From: Deltaproteobacteria bacterium | GTDB taxonomy: Bacteria > Desulfobacterota > DSM-4660 > Desulfatiglandales > Desulfatiglandaceae | Assembly (NCBI GenBank): GCA_021737785.1 | Contig: JAIPDI010000020.1 | Location: 26,009-90,008 of the forward strand | Length of the DNA stretch: 64,000 nucleotides | Reading direction: 5' to 3' | Part shown: piece after piece, positions 9,150 through 18,121 of the stretch | How positions within the stretch are numbered: position 1 is the stretch's first letter | Layout: the number at the start of each line of letters is the position of its first letter | Notes under the pieces: generated by a model | The model's input: the letters and a program-made list of their open reading frames with translations, nothing else | Told to the model about the DNA's origin: nothing | The model's database searches: none | Program-made: the position numbers and the translations under genes

Positions 9150-9296
9150 AACTGGATGCTGGATACTGGTTGCTGGATACTGGATACTGGATGCTGGATG
9201 GTTAGGATGATTGGAATGGTTGGATGATGGGGATGCTGTCTTTTCTGACTTCTGACCTCTGACATCCGAATTCTAACTTCTGACCTCCGGCACCTG
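9150..9296. repeat. Degenerate tandem repeats GCTGGATACTGG
   Basis: Immediately after the activase stop, ACTGGATGCTGGATACTGG-type words repeat from about 9150 to 9200, followed by CTGACCTCTGAC / CTAACTTCTGACCTCC words to about 9290. Nothing coding seen. This is one of several such word-repeat gaps in the window. Confidence 0.6.
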
Positions 9297-9683
9297 ATGG
9301 TGGATGATTGGATGGTGGGAACACCTGTGAGTCGGGAGACTGCGAATGGATCCGGCCGGGGGGACGGACCGGAAACCGTCCAGGTGATCGTGGATCCCGG
9401 TATCTGCGGCTTTGGCTGCACCATAAACGGATGGAAAAAAGGGAAACAGGTAAGCTTCGACATCCGGTCCGAGTGTGGTCAGATCAAAAAACTTACCGCA
9501 GACTTAAGACCGGTACAGATGAAAGACCTGTTTGTCCCTCTCACCAAGAGCCCGTTCTTCCTGTGTGCAGAGAAATCCAGATGCCATCTGGCATGCCCGA
9601 TTCCCTCGGCTCTGGTCAAGACGGCCGAGGTGGTCCTTGGTCTGGCCCTTCCCAGAGATGCGACGATCCGGTTCTTGACATAA
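9297..9683 (+). CDS. Small cysteine-containing protein conserved in both O-demethylase clusters (cluster A copy)
   Basis: Up to 128 residues. The core from about residue 27 onward aligns with the 34220-34561 protein: 'VDPGICGFG' with 'IESGICGLE', 'IRSECGQIK' with 'IRSECEQVK', 'CHLACPIPSALVKTAEVVLGLA' region with 'LHSSCPVPCGIIKAAEAELGLA'. Conserved Cys sit in GICG, SEC and H-x-x-CP. From memory it resembles a DUF6951-type family; I could not verify that. Start is uncertain: ATG 9297 has no good ribosome-binding site and its first 25 residues have no counterpart in the paralog, so an internal GTG (e.g. 9384) is possible. Same position downstream of the activase in both clusters suggests a shared accessory role. 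Confidence 0.7.
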   Translation: MVDDWMVGTPVSRETANGSGRGDGPETVQVIVDPGICGFGCTINGWKKGKQVSFDIRSECGQIKKLTADLRPVQMKDLFVPLTKSPFFLCAEKSRCHLACPIPSALVKTAEVVLGLALPRDATIRFLT

Positions 9684-9717
9684 ACGTGCGTTAACATTTT
9701 TCATGAGGAGGCGAAAA

Positions 9718-10740
9718 ATGGCTGAAATGACCCTGAGAGAAAGATTCTGGAACCGTTTTATGGGGAAGGATGTGGACAAGACCCCATGCGGCAGCACCAC
9801 CACCTATGGCGTCGTGGCCCTCATGGATGCCTGCGGGTATGCCAGGCCCCTTGCGGATACCGATCCGGTGGCCATGACCGAACTGGCCTATGCCGGACAC
9901 AAATACGGCCAATTCGAATGGGTCAAGGCCATGGGATGGGATATCGTGGGCCTGAGCGAGGCCTTCGGATGCAAACTGGGGACCCCCCAGAAAGATATTC
10001 AATATTCCATCCATAGCCATCCCTATGCAGACAGCATCGAGAATATCGAGTTCCCGTCCGACTATCTGGAGCGGGGCCGGTTTCCGATGTTCAAGGAGCA
10101 CTTCCGACTTCTTAAAGAAAAGGTGGGAGACGATCTGATCATATTCGGGGAGACAGAGGGTCCGTTCACCTGTGCCGCCAATCTGGTGGGCACGGAGCAG
10201 TACATGAAATGGATCTACAAAAAGCCCGAAAATGTGCACAGGGTCCTGGAAGTCACCAAGGAGGCGGCCATCGCCGCCATCAATTTTGCCTTTGACAACG
10301 GGGCCGACTATTATGTCCTGGCGGAACCGACTGCGGGCCCGGCACTCATCAGGTCGAAATTTTTTGAAAAATTTGTGCTTCCCGTGCTCAAAGAGGTGGT
10401 CACCCGCTCAAAAGGGCCGGTGGTGCTGCACGTGTGCGGCAATACGGATTCCATCATCGACCTCATGTGCGATACCGGGGTGGTGGGGATCAGCATCGAG
10501 GAAAAGGCGGATATGAAAAAGGCGGTGGAAATCGCCCATAAGAAAGGCACAAAGGTTTTCGGCAACGTGGCCACCGCAACCACCCTCTTCAGCGGAACGC
10601 CCGAGGCCGTATACCAGGAGGCCACCCAGGCCCTTGAGAACGGAACGGATTTTCTCTGCCCGGGGTGCGGAATCGCCCCGCCGTCCCCGCTGGAAAACCT
10701 GCTGCAGCTCAAAAAGGCCCGGGACGACTATTTCGCATAA
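9718..10740 (+). CDS. Second uroporphyrinogen decarboxylase-fold methyltransferase, cluster A
   Basis: 340 residues from ATG 9718, chosen because GAGGAGG (9705-9711) sits 6 bases ahead; an ATG at 9703 overlaps that site and is unlikely. UroD/MtaA-type barrel with 'LHVCGNTDS' and 'LCPGCGIAPPSP' as predicted zinc-binding elements. The last motif is closer to MtaA (methylcobamide:coenzyme M type) than to the 4957 gene. Cluster B has no second copy. It could be a second substrate-specific methyltransferase I or a methyl-transferring partner for another corrinoid protein; the sequence does not decide. Terminated by the strong hairpin that follows. Confidence 0.82.
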   Translation: MAEMTLRERFWNRFMGKDVDKTPCGSTTTYGVVALMDACGYARPLADTDPVAMTELAYAGHKYGQFEWVKAMGWDIVGLSEAFGCKLGTPQKDIQYSIHSHPYADSIENIEFPSDYLERGRFPMFKEHFRLLKEKVGDDLIIFGETEGPFTCAANLVGTEQYMKWIYKKPENVHRVLEVTKEAAIAAINFAFDNGADYYVLAEPTAGPALIRSKFFEKFVLPVLKEVVTRSKGPVVLHVCGNTDSIIDLMCDTGVVGISIEEKADMKKAVEIAHKKGTKVFGNVATATTLFSGTPEAVYQEATQALENGTDFLCPGCGIAPPSPLENLLQLKKARDDYFA

Positions 10741-10767
10741 GCGAAACCCACGTCTCTCAACCCCTGA

Positions 10768-10808
10768 AGCCTTCCCCTGTTCTTCAAAGAACGGGGGAAG
10801 GCTTTTTT
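10768..10808 (+). terminator. Rho-independent terminator of cluster A
   Basis: A 16-bp stem (AGCCTTCCCCTGTTCT, 10768-10783, pairing with 10788-10803 with one G-T wobble) closed by a TCAA loop and followed by six T. Very strong intrinsic terminator 28 bases after the last cluster A stop. Confidence 0.93.
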
Positions 10809-10919
10809 GTGTGCTCATCACTTTTAGATCAAGCCTGATTCTATCGAAACAAACCACTCTTCGGGACAGATATCGGGTGGCATTCATACTGTGCTATAAC
10901 AATTTTACCATTAGGACTA

Positions 10920-10948
10920 TTGACAGGTTGGCATTTTTATCGTTCAAT
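10920..10948 (+). promoter_or_regulatory. Putative sigma-70-type promoter for the kinase/NtrC operon
   Basis: TTGACA at 10920-10925, a 17-base spacer and TTCAAT at 10943-10948 (4 of 6 to TATAAT) in the AT-rich stretch ahead of the histidine kinase. The remainder of the 10809-11160 gap shows no gene. A nearby TTGGCAT does not fit sigma-54 because the -12 GC is missing. Confidence 0.5.
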
Positions 10949-11160
10949 ATTCAACATATATTATTATATATCATGTCAAAATAAACATGATTATGCCGGA
11001 GAAGAGATTATACAGGAGAAGTTCCGCGACAATGGGCCGGCAGAAGGTCGAGGTTGCGGGTTGCGAACCTTTTCGGGACGTGAGACTTCAGATCATTTAA
11101 AGATCGCTCACTCTGGTATTCCATATCTTATAACCTTTGCCTGTGCAAGGAGGCGACGCT

Positions 11161-14019
11161 ATGCAAGTGAATTTCGCTTCAGAGACGGAAGTTGTTTTAG
11201 GAAAAGCGATTGAGTCGATCTGGAAGGCTTACAGCCTGGATGAACTCCTCGAAGCTTTCTTGTCCAACTTGCTCCACGTTGATCACGTGCGAAAGGCAGA
11301 AATCTCGCTATTCAACAAACAAAGAAACCTGTTCCCCGTAGCCAGTGCTGCGAATATAGGGCCAAGGGGGAAGGTGTATCAGGAGGTCAGGGTTGAAAGC
11401 TGGGTAATGGACTCTCCTGTTCTGCATTCCACCCGAAAAGTCAATCTGCCCAACATGCACTTTGCCCTTTCAATCCCCCTTTTGCAGGGCTCAGAGCCCC
11501 TGGGTTTTTTGCATATGGAGTTTGACCGAATTCCAACTTCTGCCAGTGATAAACTCCCCGTCTTCCATCTCCTCAGCCATCATCTTTCAATTAAAATAAG
11601 AGAAATAATGTTGACTGATGAGATCAAGGAGGCCAGAAGTGAATTGCAGGATGCGAGAACCGCCAACAGGGAGATGCTGCAACAGGTCACTTCGCTCAGC
11701 AAAGAGCTGTACGCTATTACCGCAATATCCACCAAGATAAACCAGTCAATGGAATTCCACAAAACCCTCGGGAAATCCATGACCAAGATCAGCGAGGTAT
11801 TCAAGGCTTCAAGTATCGCCTTCTATATGAAGAGAGCAGGTTCCTCCGAACTGAAATTGTCCGATATGGAGGTGACGGACGACGCCCTTGACCCCAGACT
11901 CGTGAGAGGGCTCTTGAAACAGCTGGAGAAGAAGAAAGTTGTGCACGATATCGTTACCCTCGGCAGGCCATTGATAAAGGATTTGGAACTGATATTCAAA
12001 GAGGCAAAATTCGAAAAGGTGGCAGAAGGAGGGATCAGGACGTTGATCGGTGTTCCGTTAAATTCAAAGGAAACCAACATCGGCGCGTTGCTCCTTTTAC
12101 ATAAGTCAGCAGAGAACTTTACCCAAAGCAGTCTCAGATTGCTGTCCGGGATGGCCAATATTATGGGCATGGCCATCGAAAATATAAACCTCTACTGCCA
12201 GACCGAGCAGAAGAAGAAGGAGGCCGCATTCCTGGTCAACTCCATTGAGAGCTTCCATCAGACGCTCGATTTGAAAAGGACCCTGAAATCAGTAGCCGAG
12301 GAAGGGGCCAGGCTCACGGGTGACCAATACCAGGTTTATTTGTTTTGCAGAACCAGAGTTTCCATAGCGCAAGTCACATGCAGGACAGCTGAGGATAAAA
12401 CGACCCTCAACTCGACCTTTTTCGAACATATCCAATCGGAAGAACTCAAGAAATTATACAACTATATGATGTCAAAGAACAAAGCTGTTTTGATCAGGAG
12501 TATCAATCATGCAAGGAAGATGGGAAAAGAGATGAGGGACTATCTTCAAGAGAGAGGCATCCATTCCTTGATAAGCGTACCCCTTACGTTAAAGGAAGAA
12601 ACCCTGGGGTTACTTCTCCTGGGAAAGGAGAAATGTGAAAAATCGCTTGATCACAGCGATCTCTCTGTTGCTGAGGCCTTGGGGAGTGCGGCCACGGTTG
12701 CCATTCAGAACGCTCGAGCTTACACATCCAGTCTCGAGATGAGCGACTTTCTTGAAAGAAAGATCGCAGAAAAGACCAGTCAGATTGAACAGATACAAGA
12801 AACGCAGAGAATTCGAGTGGAACATCGGAAGGATATTATTTTCCGGGTCAACCGAAAAAACCGGTTTGTCTTTGTCAACAAGGCGATGGAAAAAATGACC
12901 GGAATCTCCAGGGAAGCGTTTTGTCGTGGCGATGTTTTGGCCGACGAAGTAGTTGTTGAGAAGGACCGTCCTCAGATACGAGAAGCCTTTGTGAAAGTCC
13001 TTAACAGTGAACTGGCAATGGTCAAGGATCTTGAGTATCGGCAACTCGCGATAGGGGGCGAAGACCGCATCATCTCCCTGACCATTTACCCGGAAAGGGA
13101 TGCTGCCCACCGCATTATCGGGATTGAGGGGGTAGGGAGGGACATTACTCAAGAGAAAAAGCTGGCCGAAGAGCTAAAAAAAACGAGAGAATTAGCCCTG
13201 TTAGGTGAATTTTCTGCTGACATCGCTCACCAGATTAGAAACCCCCTGAGTAATATTCTCATGGGGAAAAAGCGGTTGGAAAGGGCCTTAAAACTGGACG
13301 TCCGCACTCAGGAGGCAGAGCAAGAACCTTGCAAAGAACCTGTTGCGTTCACATCTGGCCAAGAGAATTTGGCGGAGATCTTCGGAGATTTCTCAGAAGG
13401 AATCAGTAATCTAAATCAAATTGTCACCGAATTGCTGCAATATACCAAAACCCTGAAACTCACACGATCCTTTCAGCGAATCGATATTATCCTGGGGGAA
13501 GTCCTCAAGATGTTTGAGGACGTGATCAGGAAAAATAGGATAACGGTAAAAGAAGAGTATGACCCTGAGCTTCCACCACTTCAGATGGATGCCCTATTGA
13601 TGGGGCAGGTATTTCAGAATGTGATTCACAATGCCATAGGAGCAATGCCGGGTGGGGGATGGCTTTTGACGCGAATTGGTTTTTGTTATGAAAGGCCCGG
13701 GTGCGCATTTATCTCGATCAGCGATTCTGGCGTCGGTATCAAGCCTTCTGAAATAGAAAATATCTTTCGCCCGTTTTATTCAACAAAGCCCTGCGGTGCC
13801 GGGCTGGGTTTGTCTCTGGCCTATCGCATTGTGGAGGCCCATAACGGCATCATACGGGTATGTCACAATCCATGCCCCAATCTTGCCCACAGGGCTTCTT
13901 CCGGGAATAGGGCAAATCGCAATCATCACGCAAGGGGAACTACCATACACATCCTCCTGCCTTTGGATACGACATCCGATGGAAAAACAGCAGAACCGGT
14001 TGGAGGTGATTTAGAATGA
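11161..14019 (+). CDS. Multi-GAF/PAS sensor histidine kinase (NtrB-like)
   Basis: 952 residues from ATG 11161, with AAGGAGG at 11147-11153; an upstream TTG is less likely. No transmembrane segment seen, so cytosolic. Three GAF-like regions (roughly 1-160, 190-345, 365-545), a PAS domain (about 570-680), the HisKA phospho-acceptor 'SADIAHQIRNPLSNIL' and a HATPase domain with 'NVIHNAIGAM', 'ISDSGVGI' and 'GAGLGLSLAYRIVEAH'. The last beta region carries an unusual basic/Cys insert (about 890-915). The stop overlaps the start of the NtrC-type regulator by 4 bp, so the two are a cognate pair. Ligand unknown; flanking clusters suggest a C1 or aromatic signal. Confidence 0.92.
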   Translation: MQVNFASETEVVLGKAIESIWKAYSLDELLEAFLSNLLHVDHVRKAEISLFNKQRNLFPVASAANIGPRGKVYQEVRVESWVMDSPVLHSTRKVNLPNMHFALSIPLLQGSEPLGFLHMEFDRIPTSASDKLPVFHLLSHHLSIKIREIMLTDEIKEARSELQDARTANREMLQQVTSLSKELYAITAISTKINQSMEFHKTLGKSMTKISEVFKASSIAFYMKRAGSSELKLSDMEVTDDALDPRLVRGLLKQLEKKKVVHDIVTLGRPLIKDLELIFKEAKFEKVAEGGIRTLIGVPLNSKETNIGALLLLHKSAENFTQSSLRLLSGMANIMGMAIENINLYCQTEQKKKEAAFLVNSIESFHQTLDLKRTLKSVAEEGARLTGDQYQVYLFCRTRVSIAQVTCRTAEDKTTLNSTFFEHIQSEELKKLYNYMMSKNKAVLIRSINHARKMGKEMRDYLQERGIHSLISVPLTLKEETLGLLLLGKEKCEKSLDHSDLSVAEALGSAATVAIQNARAYTSSLEMSDFLERKIAEKTSQIEQIQETQRIRVEHRKDIIFRVNRKNRFVFVNKAMEKMTGISREAFCRGDVLADEVVVEKDRPQIREAFVKVLNSELAMVKDLEYRQLAIGGEDRIISLTIYPERDAAHRIIGIEGVGRDITQEKKLAEELKKTRELALLGEFSADIAHQIRNPLSNILMGKKRLERALKLDVRTQEAEQEPCKEPVAFTSGQENLAEIFGDFSEGISNLNQIVTELLQYTKTLKLTRSFQRIDIILGEVLKMFEDVIRKNRITVKEEYDPELPPLQMDALLMGQVFQNVIHNAIGAMPGGGWLLTRIGFCYERPGCAFISISDSGVGIKPSEIENIFRPFYSTKPCGAGLGLSLAYRIVEAHNGIIRVCHNPCPNLAHRASSGNRANRNHHARGTTIHILLPLDTTSDGKTAEPVGGDLE

Positions 14020-15437
14020 AACATCAAATACTTGTGGTTGATGACCAGATGTCGATTTGCCACCACATTCGCGCGATATTGGAAAACGAGGGGTATGGGG
14101 TAGGCATTGCCCACAGCGGTGATCATGCCTTAAGCACGTTGTCCTCTCAGTCCTACGACCTGTTATTGGCCGACATGAAGATGCCGGGGATGGATGGGCT
14201 GGAACTGTTTGAACAGGCCCGCAAGATGGACCCGAACATCTCAGGTATTATTGTAACAGCGTATGGCTCCATCTCCTCGGCGGTCCACTGTATCAAGCAT
14301 GGAATAAGCGACTATCTGGTGAAGCCTTTTGAGCCGGAATCTTTGCTCATGGTTGTGGAAAAGGTCTTTAAAGAAAGAGAGATGATGCGGGAGATCGAAG
14401 ATTTGAGAAAAGAGGTAACTCAAAAATACGCCTTCGGAAACATCATCGGCAAGAATCACAAGATGCAGGCTGTTTATAACCTGATCAAGAAGGTCTCCCC
14501 TACCGATGCCCGGGTTTTTATCTACGGCGAAACAGGCGTTGGCAAGGAGCTGGTGGCAAAGGCGATACATTTTAACAGTCTCAGAAAAAACAGGCCCTTT
14601 ATCAGCATAAACTGCGGGGCATTGGCGGAGAGCCTGCTGGAGACCGAGCTGTTCGGGCATGAAAAGGGGGCCTTTACCGGTGCAATCCGTAAGAAGATGG
14701 GCAAATTCGAATACGCTCGAGGAGGAACCCTTTTTTTGGATGAGATCGGGGATATTTCGTCCAAGATGCAGGTAAAGCTGCTCAGGGTGCTTCAAGAAAA
14801 AATGCTGGAAAGGGTCGGGGGCAACGAGTCCATTGATGTGGATGTGAGGCTGCTTTCAGCCACTAATCAGGATATCGAGGAAAAGGTCGAATGTGGCAAA
14901 TTCCGGGTGGAACTCTTTTATCGGCTCAACGTAGTTCCGATTCATATCCCCCCCTTGAGAGAACGGATCGAGGATATTCCGCTTCTGGTAAAACACTTTA
15001 TGGAAATTTTTAACAAGAATATGAATAAAAATATCAAGCACTTTTCCATAAAAGCCATGCAACAATTGATGCAACATCACTGGCCGGGAAATGTTCGAGA
15101 ACTGGAAAACGTCCTGGAAAGGGCCTTTGTTACGACAGATGCTGATACCATTGAGAGCGTCATTTTTTCTCTCGACAGCCGTAACATGCCATTTGGAGAA
15201 ACCCCGTATAATGTAGATGTTGACATCCCTTATTTTTCAGCGCGATCCATCGTGCTCAGCCGATTCGAAAAGGCTTACCTTTTCGAAGCATTGAAGCGCT
15301 CTCAGGGAAATGTATCAAAAGCGGCTAAAGCAGTCGGGATGAACCAGCGTACTCTGTGGCGCAAGATCAACGCTTATGGATTTGATTGTGCGCGATTTAG
15401 GTCAGGATCTGACCCGCAGTCTTCTGTCACATCGTGA
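14016..15437 (+). CDS. NtrC-family sigma-54 response regulator
   Basis: 473 residues. Receiver domain 1-120 with 'VVDDQ', phospho-acceptor Asp in 'LLLADMKMPGMDG' and conserved Lys in 'DYLVKPF'. AAA+ domain with Walker A GETGVGKE, intact GAFTGA loop for sigma-54 contact, and Walker B 'LFLDEIGD'. C-terminal Fis-type helix-turn-helix 'NVSKAAKAVGMNQRTLW'. ATG overlaps the kinase stop (ATGA). TGTCAC half-sites lie over and just after its stop codon, and a sigma-54 promoter lies 190 bases further on, so it probably activates the methanol operon downstream. Confidence 0.94.
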   Translation: MKHQILVVDDQMSICHHIRAILENEGYGVGIAHSGDHALSTLSSQSYDLLLADMKMPGMDGLELFEQARKMDPNISGIIVTAYGSISSAVHCIKHGISDYLVKPFEPESLLMVVEKVFKEREMMREIEDLRKEVTQKYAFGNIIGKNHKMQAVYNLIKKVSPTDARVFIYGETGVGKELVAKAIHFNSLRKNRPFISINCGALAESLLETELFGHEKGAFTGAIRKKMGKFEYARGGTLFLDEIGDISSKMQVKLLRVLQEKMLERVGGNESIDVDVRLLSATNQDIEEKVECGKFRVELFYRLNVVPIHIPPLRERIEDIPLLVKHFMEIFNKNMNKNIKHFSIKAMQQLMQHHWPGNVRELENVLERAFVTTDADTIESVIFSLDSRNMPFGETPYNVDVDIPYFSARSIVLSRFEKAYLFEALKRSQGNVSKAAKAVGMNQRTLWRKINAYGFDCARFRSGSDPQSSVTS

Positions 15438-15449
15438 CATTGCTGTCAC
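15425..15449 (+). promoter_or_regulatory. Candidate enhancer site with TGTCAC half-sites
   Basis: TGTCACATCGTGACA (15425-15439) is a perfect 6-bp inverted repeat around ATC, overlapping the regulator stop codon, and a third TGTCAC follows at 15444-15449. It lies about 180-200 bases upstream of the sigma-54 promoter at 15625, a normal enhancer distance. The same half-site forms the outer arms of the palindrome at 21386-21433. Confidence 0.6.
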
Positions 15450-15624
15450 TATAGTAACTTATTAAAATAATAGTGAATTTAAGAGCAAGGCCCTTTTTTC
15501 TGTTTTTTTGGGGCATTGATGACACAATATTCCTCCTGCAAATTGCCGGAATGCGCTGACTCAAAAGCTTTTTTCCACCTGCTTTTTCCTCTTGAATTCG
15601 GGTTCCCACGGTTGCCGATATTTT

Positions 15625-15640
15625 TGGCATTCAAATTGCA
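15625..15640 (+). promoter_or_regulatory. Sigma-54 promoter of the mtaA operon
   Basis: TGGCAT-TCAAA-TTGCA: the invariant GG and GC doublets are separated by exactly 10 bases, and only one base departs from the TGGCACN5TTGCA consensus. It points toward the cobalamin riboswitch and mtaA. The leader from here to the mtaA start is about 610 bases. Confidence 0.8.
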
Positions 15641-15714
15641 GCCTGTAAAGAAGAAAACAATCAAAAATTATACCTAAGCGTTATTTCTGAAGATAAGTAC
15701 GCAAGCCCTAAACC

Positions 15715-15962
15715 GGGAAGGATAAAGGAATCTGCGTGTCTTCCCAGGTAGGGAAGATGGTGAAAAGCCATCGCTGCCCCGCAACTGTAAGCAGCAATCC
15801 CTTTCCTCCCTTCATATCGAGCGACATGGAAAGGGTTTTTGGGGTCTTCATTTTCCAAAAAGCGAAATCTGTACCAGGCCACTGTTCCACTGTAAAGGGT
15901 AAGCGGAATGGGAAGGCGCAGAGAGTAGATAAAGCTGCAAGCCAGGATACCTGCCCAACTGA
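15715..15962 (+). ncRNA. Cobalamin riboswitch upstream of mtaA
   Basis: Conserved B12-aptamer blocks occur in order: AGGGAAGATGGTGAAAAGCC (about 15749-15769), the hallmark TGCCCCGCAACTGTAAGCAG (15775-15794), CCACTG near 15888, GGGAAGGCG near 15911 and GCCAGGATACCTGCC at about 15942-15956. Edges are approximate. A hairpin GATATGG...CCATATC (about 15962-15995) follows without a clear U-run, so the expression platform may act on translation or on a later structure in the 265 bases to mtaA. The rest of the 15438-16260 gap shows no gene. Confidence 0.88.
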
Positions 15963-16260
15963 GGATATGGGTTTTTCGAGGGCAAAGACCATATCCGCCT
16001 GCAAGATCTAAATTCTCACATTTACCGCTATAACTTTGAATGCCATCTCAATGTCGTTATGTAACGGAGCTATACTCCCCGTACATAATTGCAGAAGACG
16101 ATGCATGTCGTGCTCCCATTTTGCATATGCAGTAGACGATACAGGCGCGAGGACCTCCGGGGTGTTCCAAATTAGTTGCCAATGACGCCGCTCTTTTCAG
16201 AGAGGTTCCGTATATGCAATAGCATCTCAAACCATATCTTTTACCAAAGGAGGAGTTCTA

Positions 16261-17274
16261 ATGAATGGTAAAGAGCGAGTGATGGCTGTCTTGAATCATC
16301 AAAAGCCAGACAGAATGCCCTGTTTTGGGGCAAATTCCACCGTAACCTACGATCAGATGGAAAAGGTGCAGGCCTTTTGGCCTGAAGGCCACCAAAAGGG
16401 AGAGGTCATGGCAAAACAGGCACTGGCGGCATATACCGTGCTCGGTTTTGATGCGGTGAGGGTGCCATTCTGCCAGACATTCGAGGCGGTCGCCCTGGGA
16501 TGCAAATACAAACCGGGAAAGAGTGTCGCAGGTGGCGAGGGCATCCCGGGAATTGAACATCCGCCCCCCTACAAATTGGATGATACCCCCATATATCCTG
16601 ATGATTTTCTTACCAGGGGCTCGATACCGGAACTGATAAAGGCAGTCAAAATTCTCAAAAAAGAGGTGGGTGGTGAGGTACTCGTTGTGGCGGGGATCAT
16701 CGGGCCCTTTACCATTGCGGGATCTCTTCTGGATGCGGTTCCCATCCTCAAGGCCACATTTAAGGCCCCTGACAAGATCCGGCCTTTTCTTGAGGTCGCA
16801 GAGAAGGCCGGCACCACCCTTGCGAAGGCGCTCATAGACGCGGGCGCCGACATCATCTCCTGTGAAGACATGACCGCATCGCCCGAACTCATTGCCCCAA
16901 AGACGTACAGAGATCTTGAATTGGAATATCAAAAAAGACAATTCGACGCCATCCACGTCCCCAAGATTTTGCACATTTGCGGCAACGTGGACGGCATTGT
17001 GGAATGGATGGGTCAGACCGGGGCAGACATACTGAGCCTGGAGCCCAAGGCCAGTGCCCGGCTTGCCCGGGAAAAATGCGGCCCGGACATTATTTTGATG
17101 GGGGGTGTGGATACCGCTACCACCCTTTTCATGAAAGATGCGGACACCGTGAGGCGGGGCTGCGAGGAGTCTATTGCCGACGGGATCCAGATCCTGGCCC
17201 CGGGCTGTGCGGTTGCGCCTGGCACCCCCACCGAAAACCTCCTGGCCATGGTGGAGGTGGCCAAGGCCCATTAG
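16261..17274 (+). CDS. mtaA: MtaA-type methylcobamide methyltransferase
   Basis: 337 residues, UroD-fold methyltransferase closest in feel to archaeal MtaA. Predicted zinc ligands are the His and Cys of 'LHICGN' and the Cys of 'APGCAVAPGTP'. The strong AAAGGAGGAG precedes ATG 16261. Followed by mtaC, and a mtaB lies 4.4 kb further on, so a methanol system is well supported. In methanogens MtaA methylates coenzyme M; here the acceptor may be tetrahydrofolate or another thiol, and an MtrH-like enzyme from cluster A or B could do the pterin step. Preceded by both a sigma-54 promoter and a B12 riboswitch. Confidence 0.85.
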   Translation: MNGKERVMAVLNHQKPDRMPCFGANSTVTYDQMEKVQAFWPEGHQKGEVMAKQALAAYTVLGFDAVRVPFCQTFEAVALGCKYKPGKSVAGGEGIPGIEHPPPYKLDDTPIYPDDFLTRGSIPELIKAVKILKKEVGGEVLVVAGIIGPFTIAGSLLDAVPILKATFKAPDKIRPFLEVAEKAGTTLAKALIDAGADIISCEDMTASPELIAPKTYRDLELEYQKRQFDAIHVPKILHICGNVDGIVEWMGQTGADILSLEPKASARLAREKCGPDIILMGGVDTATTLFMKDADTVRRGCEESIADGIQILAPGCAVAPGTPTENLLAMVEVAKAH

Positions 17275-17350
17275 CTGCATAAAGGATATGAGTGGCTTCT
17301 GCCGGAGCCGATTTATACATCTTAAACAGGGGAAAAGGAAGGAGGCCAAA

Positions 17351-18097
17351 ATGAGATATTTAGATGATTTTTCTAATATTTTCAAGCGCTACGATCTCGA
17401 CCTTGAGGTCCATGGAGAAGCAAGGGAAGTTTCGAAAGATGCCACCTTGCAGGCGATCGCCAAATTCGTTGTGGAGGGGAACGATGAGGGGATCCTGGCG
17501 GCCGTCCAGAAGGCCCTGGAGACAAAATCGCCTCTCGACGTTATCAACGATGCCTTGATCGCAGGTATGAACGAGGTGAGCCGTCTGTGGGATGAAGGGA
17601 TCTATTTCCTTCCTCAGGTCATCCTCTCGGCAGACGCGATGAGTATTGGAATTGCCGAGTGTGAGAAAAAAATGGGTAAGGCCATGGAGAGGAAGTCCAC
17701 TGTAGTCACCCATACGGCCGAGGGAGATATCCACGACATCGGACAGGTTATTGCCAACGCCCTGCTCAATGCCAATGGCTATAATGTTGTGAACCTCGGC
17801 GCTGATGTCCCGGTTGAAAAAGTGGTTGCCGCGTGCAAGGAACACAGGCCTGTGATGGTCACCGGCACCGCCCTGATGACCACCACCATGACGGCATTTC
17901 CCAAGATCGCCCATCAGCTCCAGTCTGTCGGCCTGAATATCCCCTTTATCTGCGGCGGGGGAGCGGTCTGCGAGGAATACGTTACCAGTTACCCCCTGGG
18001 CATCTGGGGCAAAGAGTGCAGCCAGGCGCCGGGAATGGCCGAGGACGCCACAGAGGGCGAGAGTTGGGAAGCCATGCGCGCTAAATGGAACGGGTAG
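17351..18097 (+). CDS. mtaC: Methanol corrinoid protein MtaC
   Basis: 248 residues, close to the 258 of Methanosarcina MtaC. Helical cap followed by a B12 domain with DIHDIG at 126-131 (H128 the predicted cobalt ligand; the next residue is Q where most family members have K). 'VTGTALMTTTMTAF' and 'IPFICGGGAV' match MtaC specifically and differ from the cluster A/B corrinoid proteins. ATG 17351 follows GGAGG with a 5-base gap; an upstream open frame into mtaA is not needed. Carries the methyl group from MtaB to MtaA. Confidence 0.92.
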   Translation: MRYLDDFSNIFKRYDLDLEVHGEAREVSKDATLQAIAKFVVEGNDEGILAAVQKALETKSPLDVINDALIAGMNEVSRLWDEGIYFLPQVILSADAMSIGIAECEKKMGKAMERKSTVVTHTAEGDIHDIGQVIANALLNANGYNVVNLGADVPVEKVVAACKEHRPVMVTGTALMTTTMTAFPKIAHQLQSVGLNIPFICGGGAVCEEYVTSYPLGIWGKECSQAPGMAEDATEGESWEAMRAKWNG

Positions 18098-18121
18098 AAC
18101 ACAAAGGAAGGATTACAGGGA

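Noticed and set aside
10926..10946. TTGGCATTTTTATCG as a sigma-54 promoter of the kinase operon
   Set aside because: The GC of the -12 element is absent at the required 10-base distance; a TTGACA-type promoter in the same place fits better.
16258..17385. 375-codon minus-strand frame over mtaA
   Set aside because: Opposite to a confident MtaA gene and without domain resemblance.
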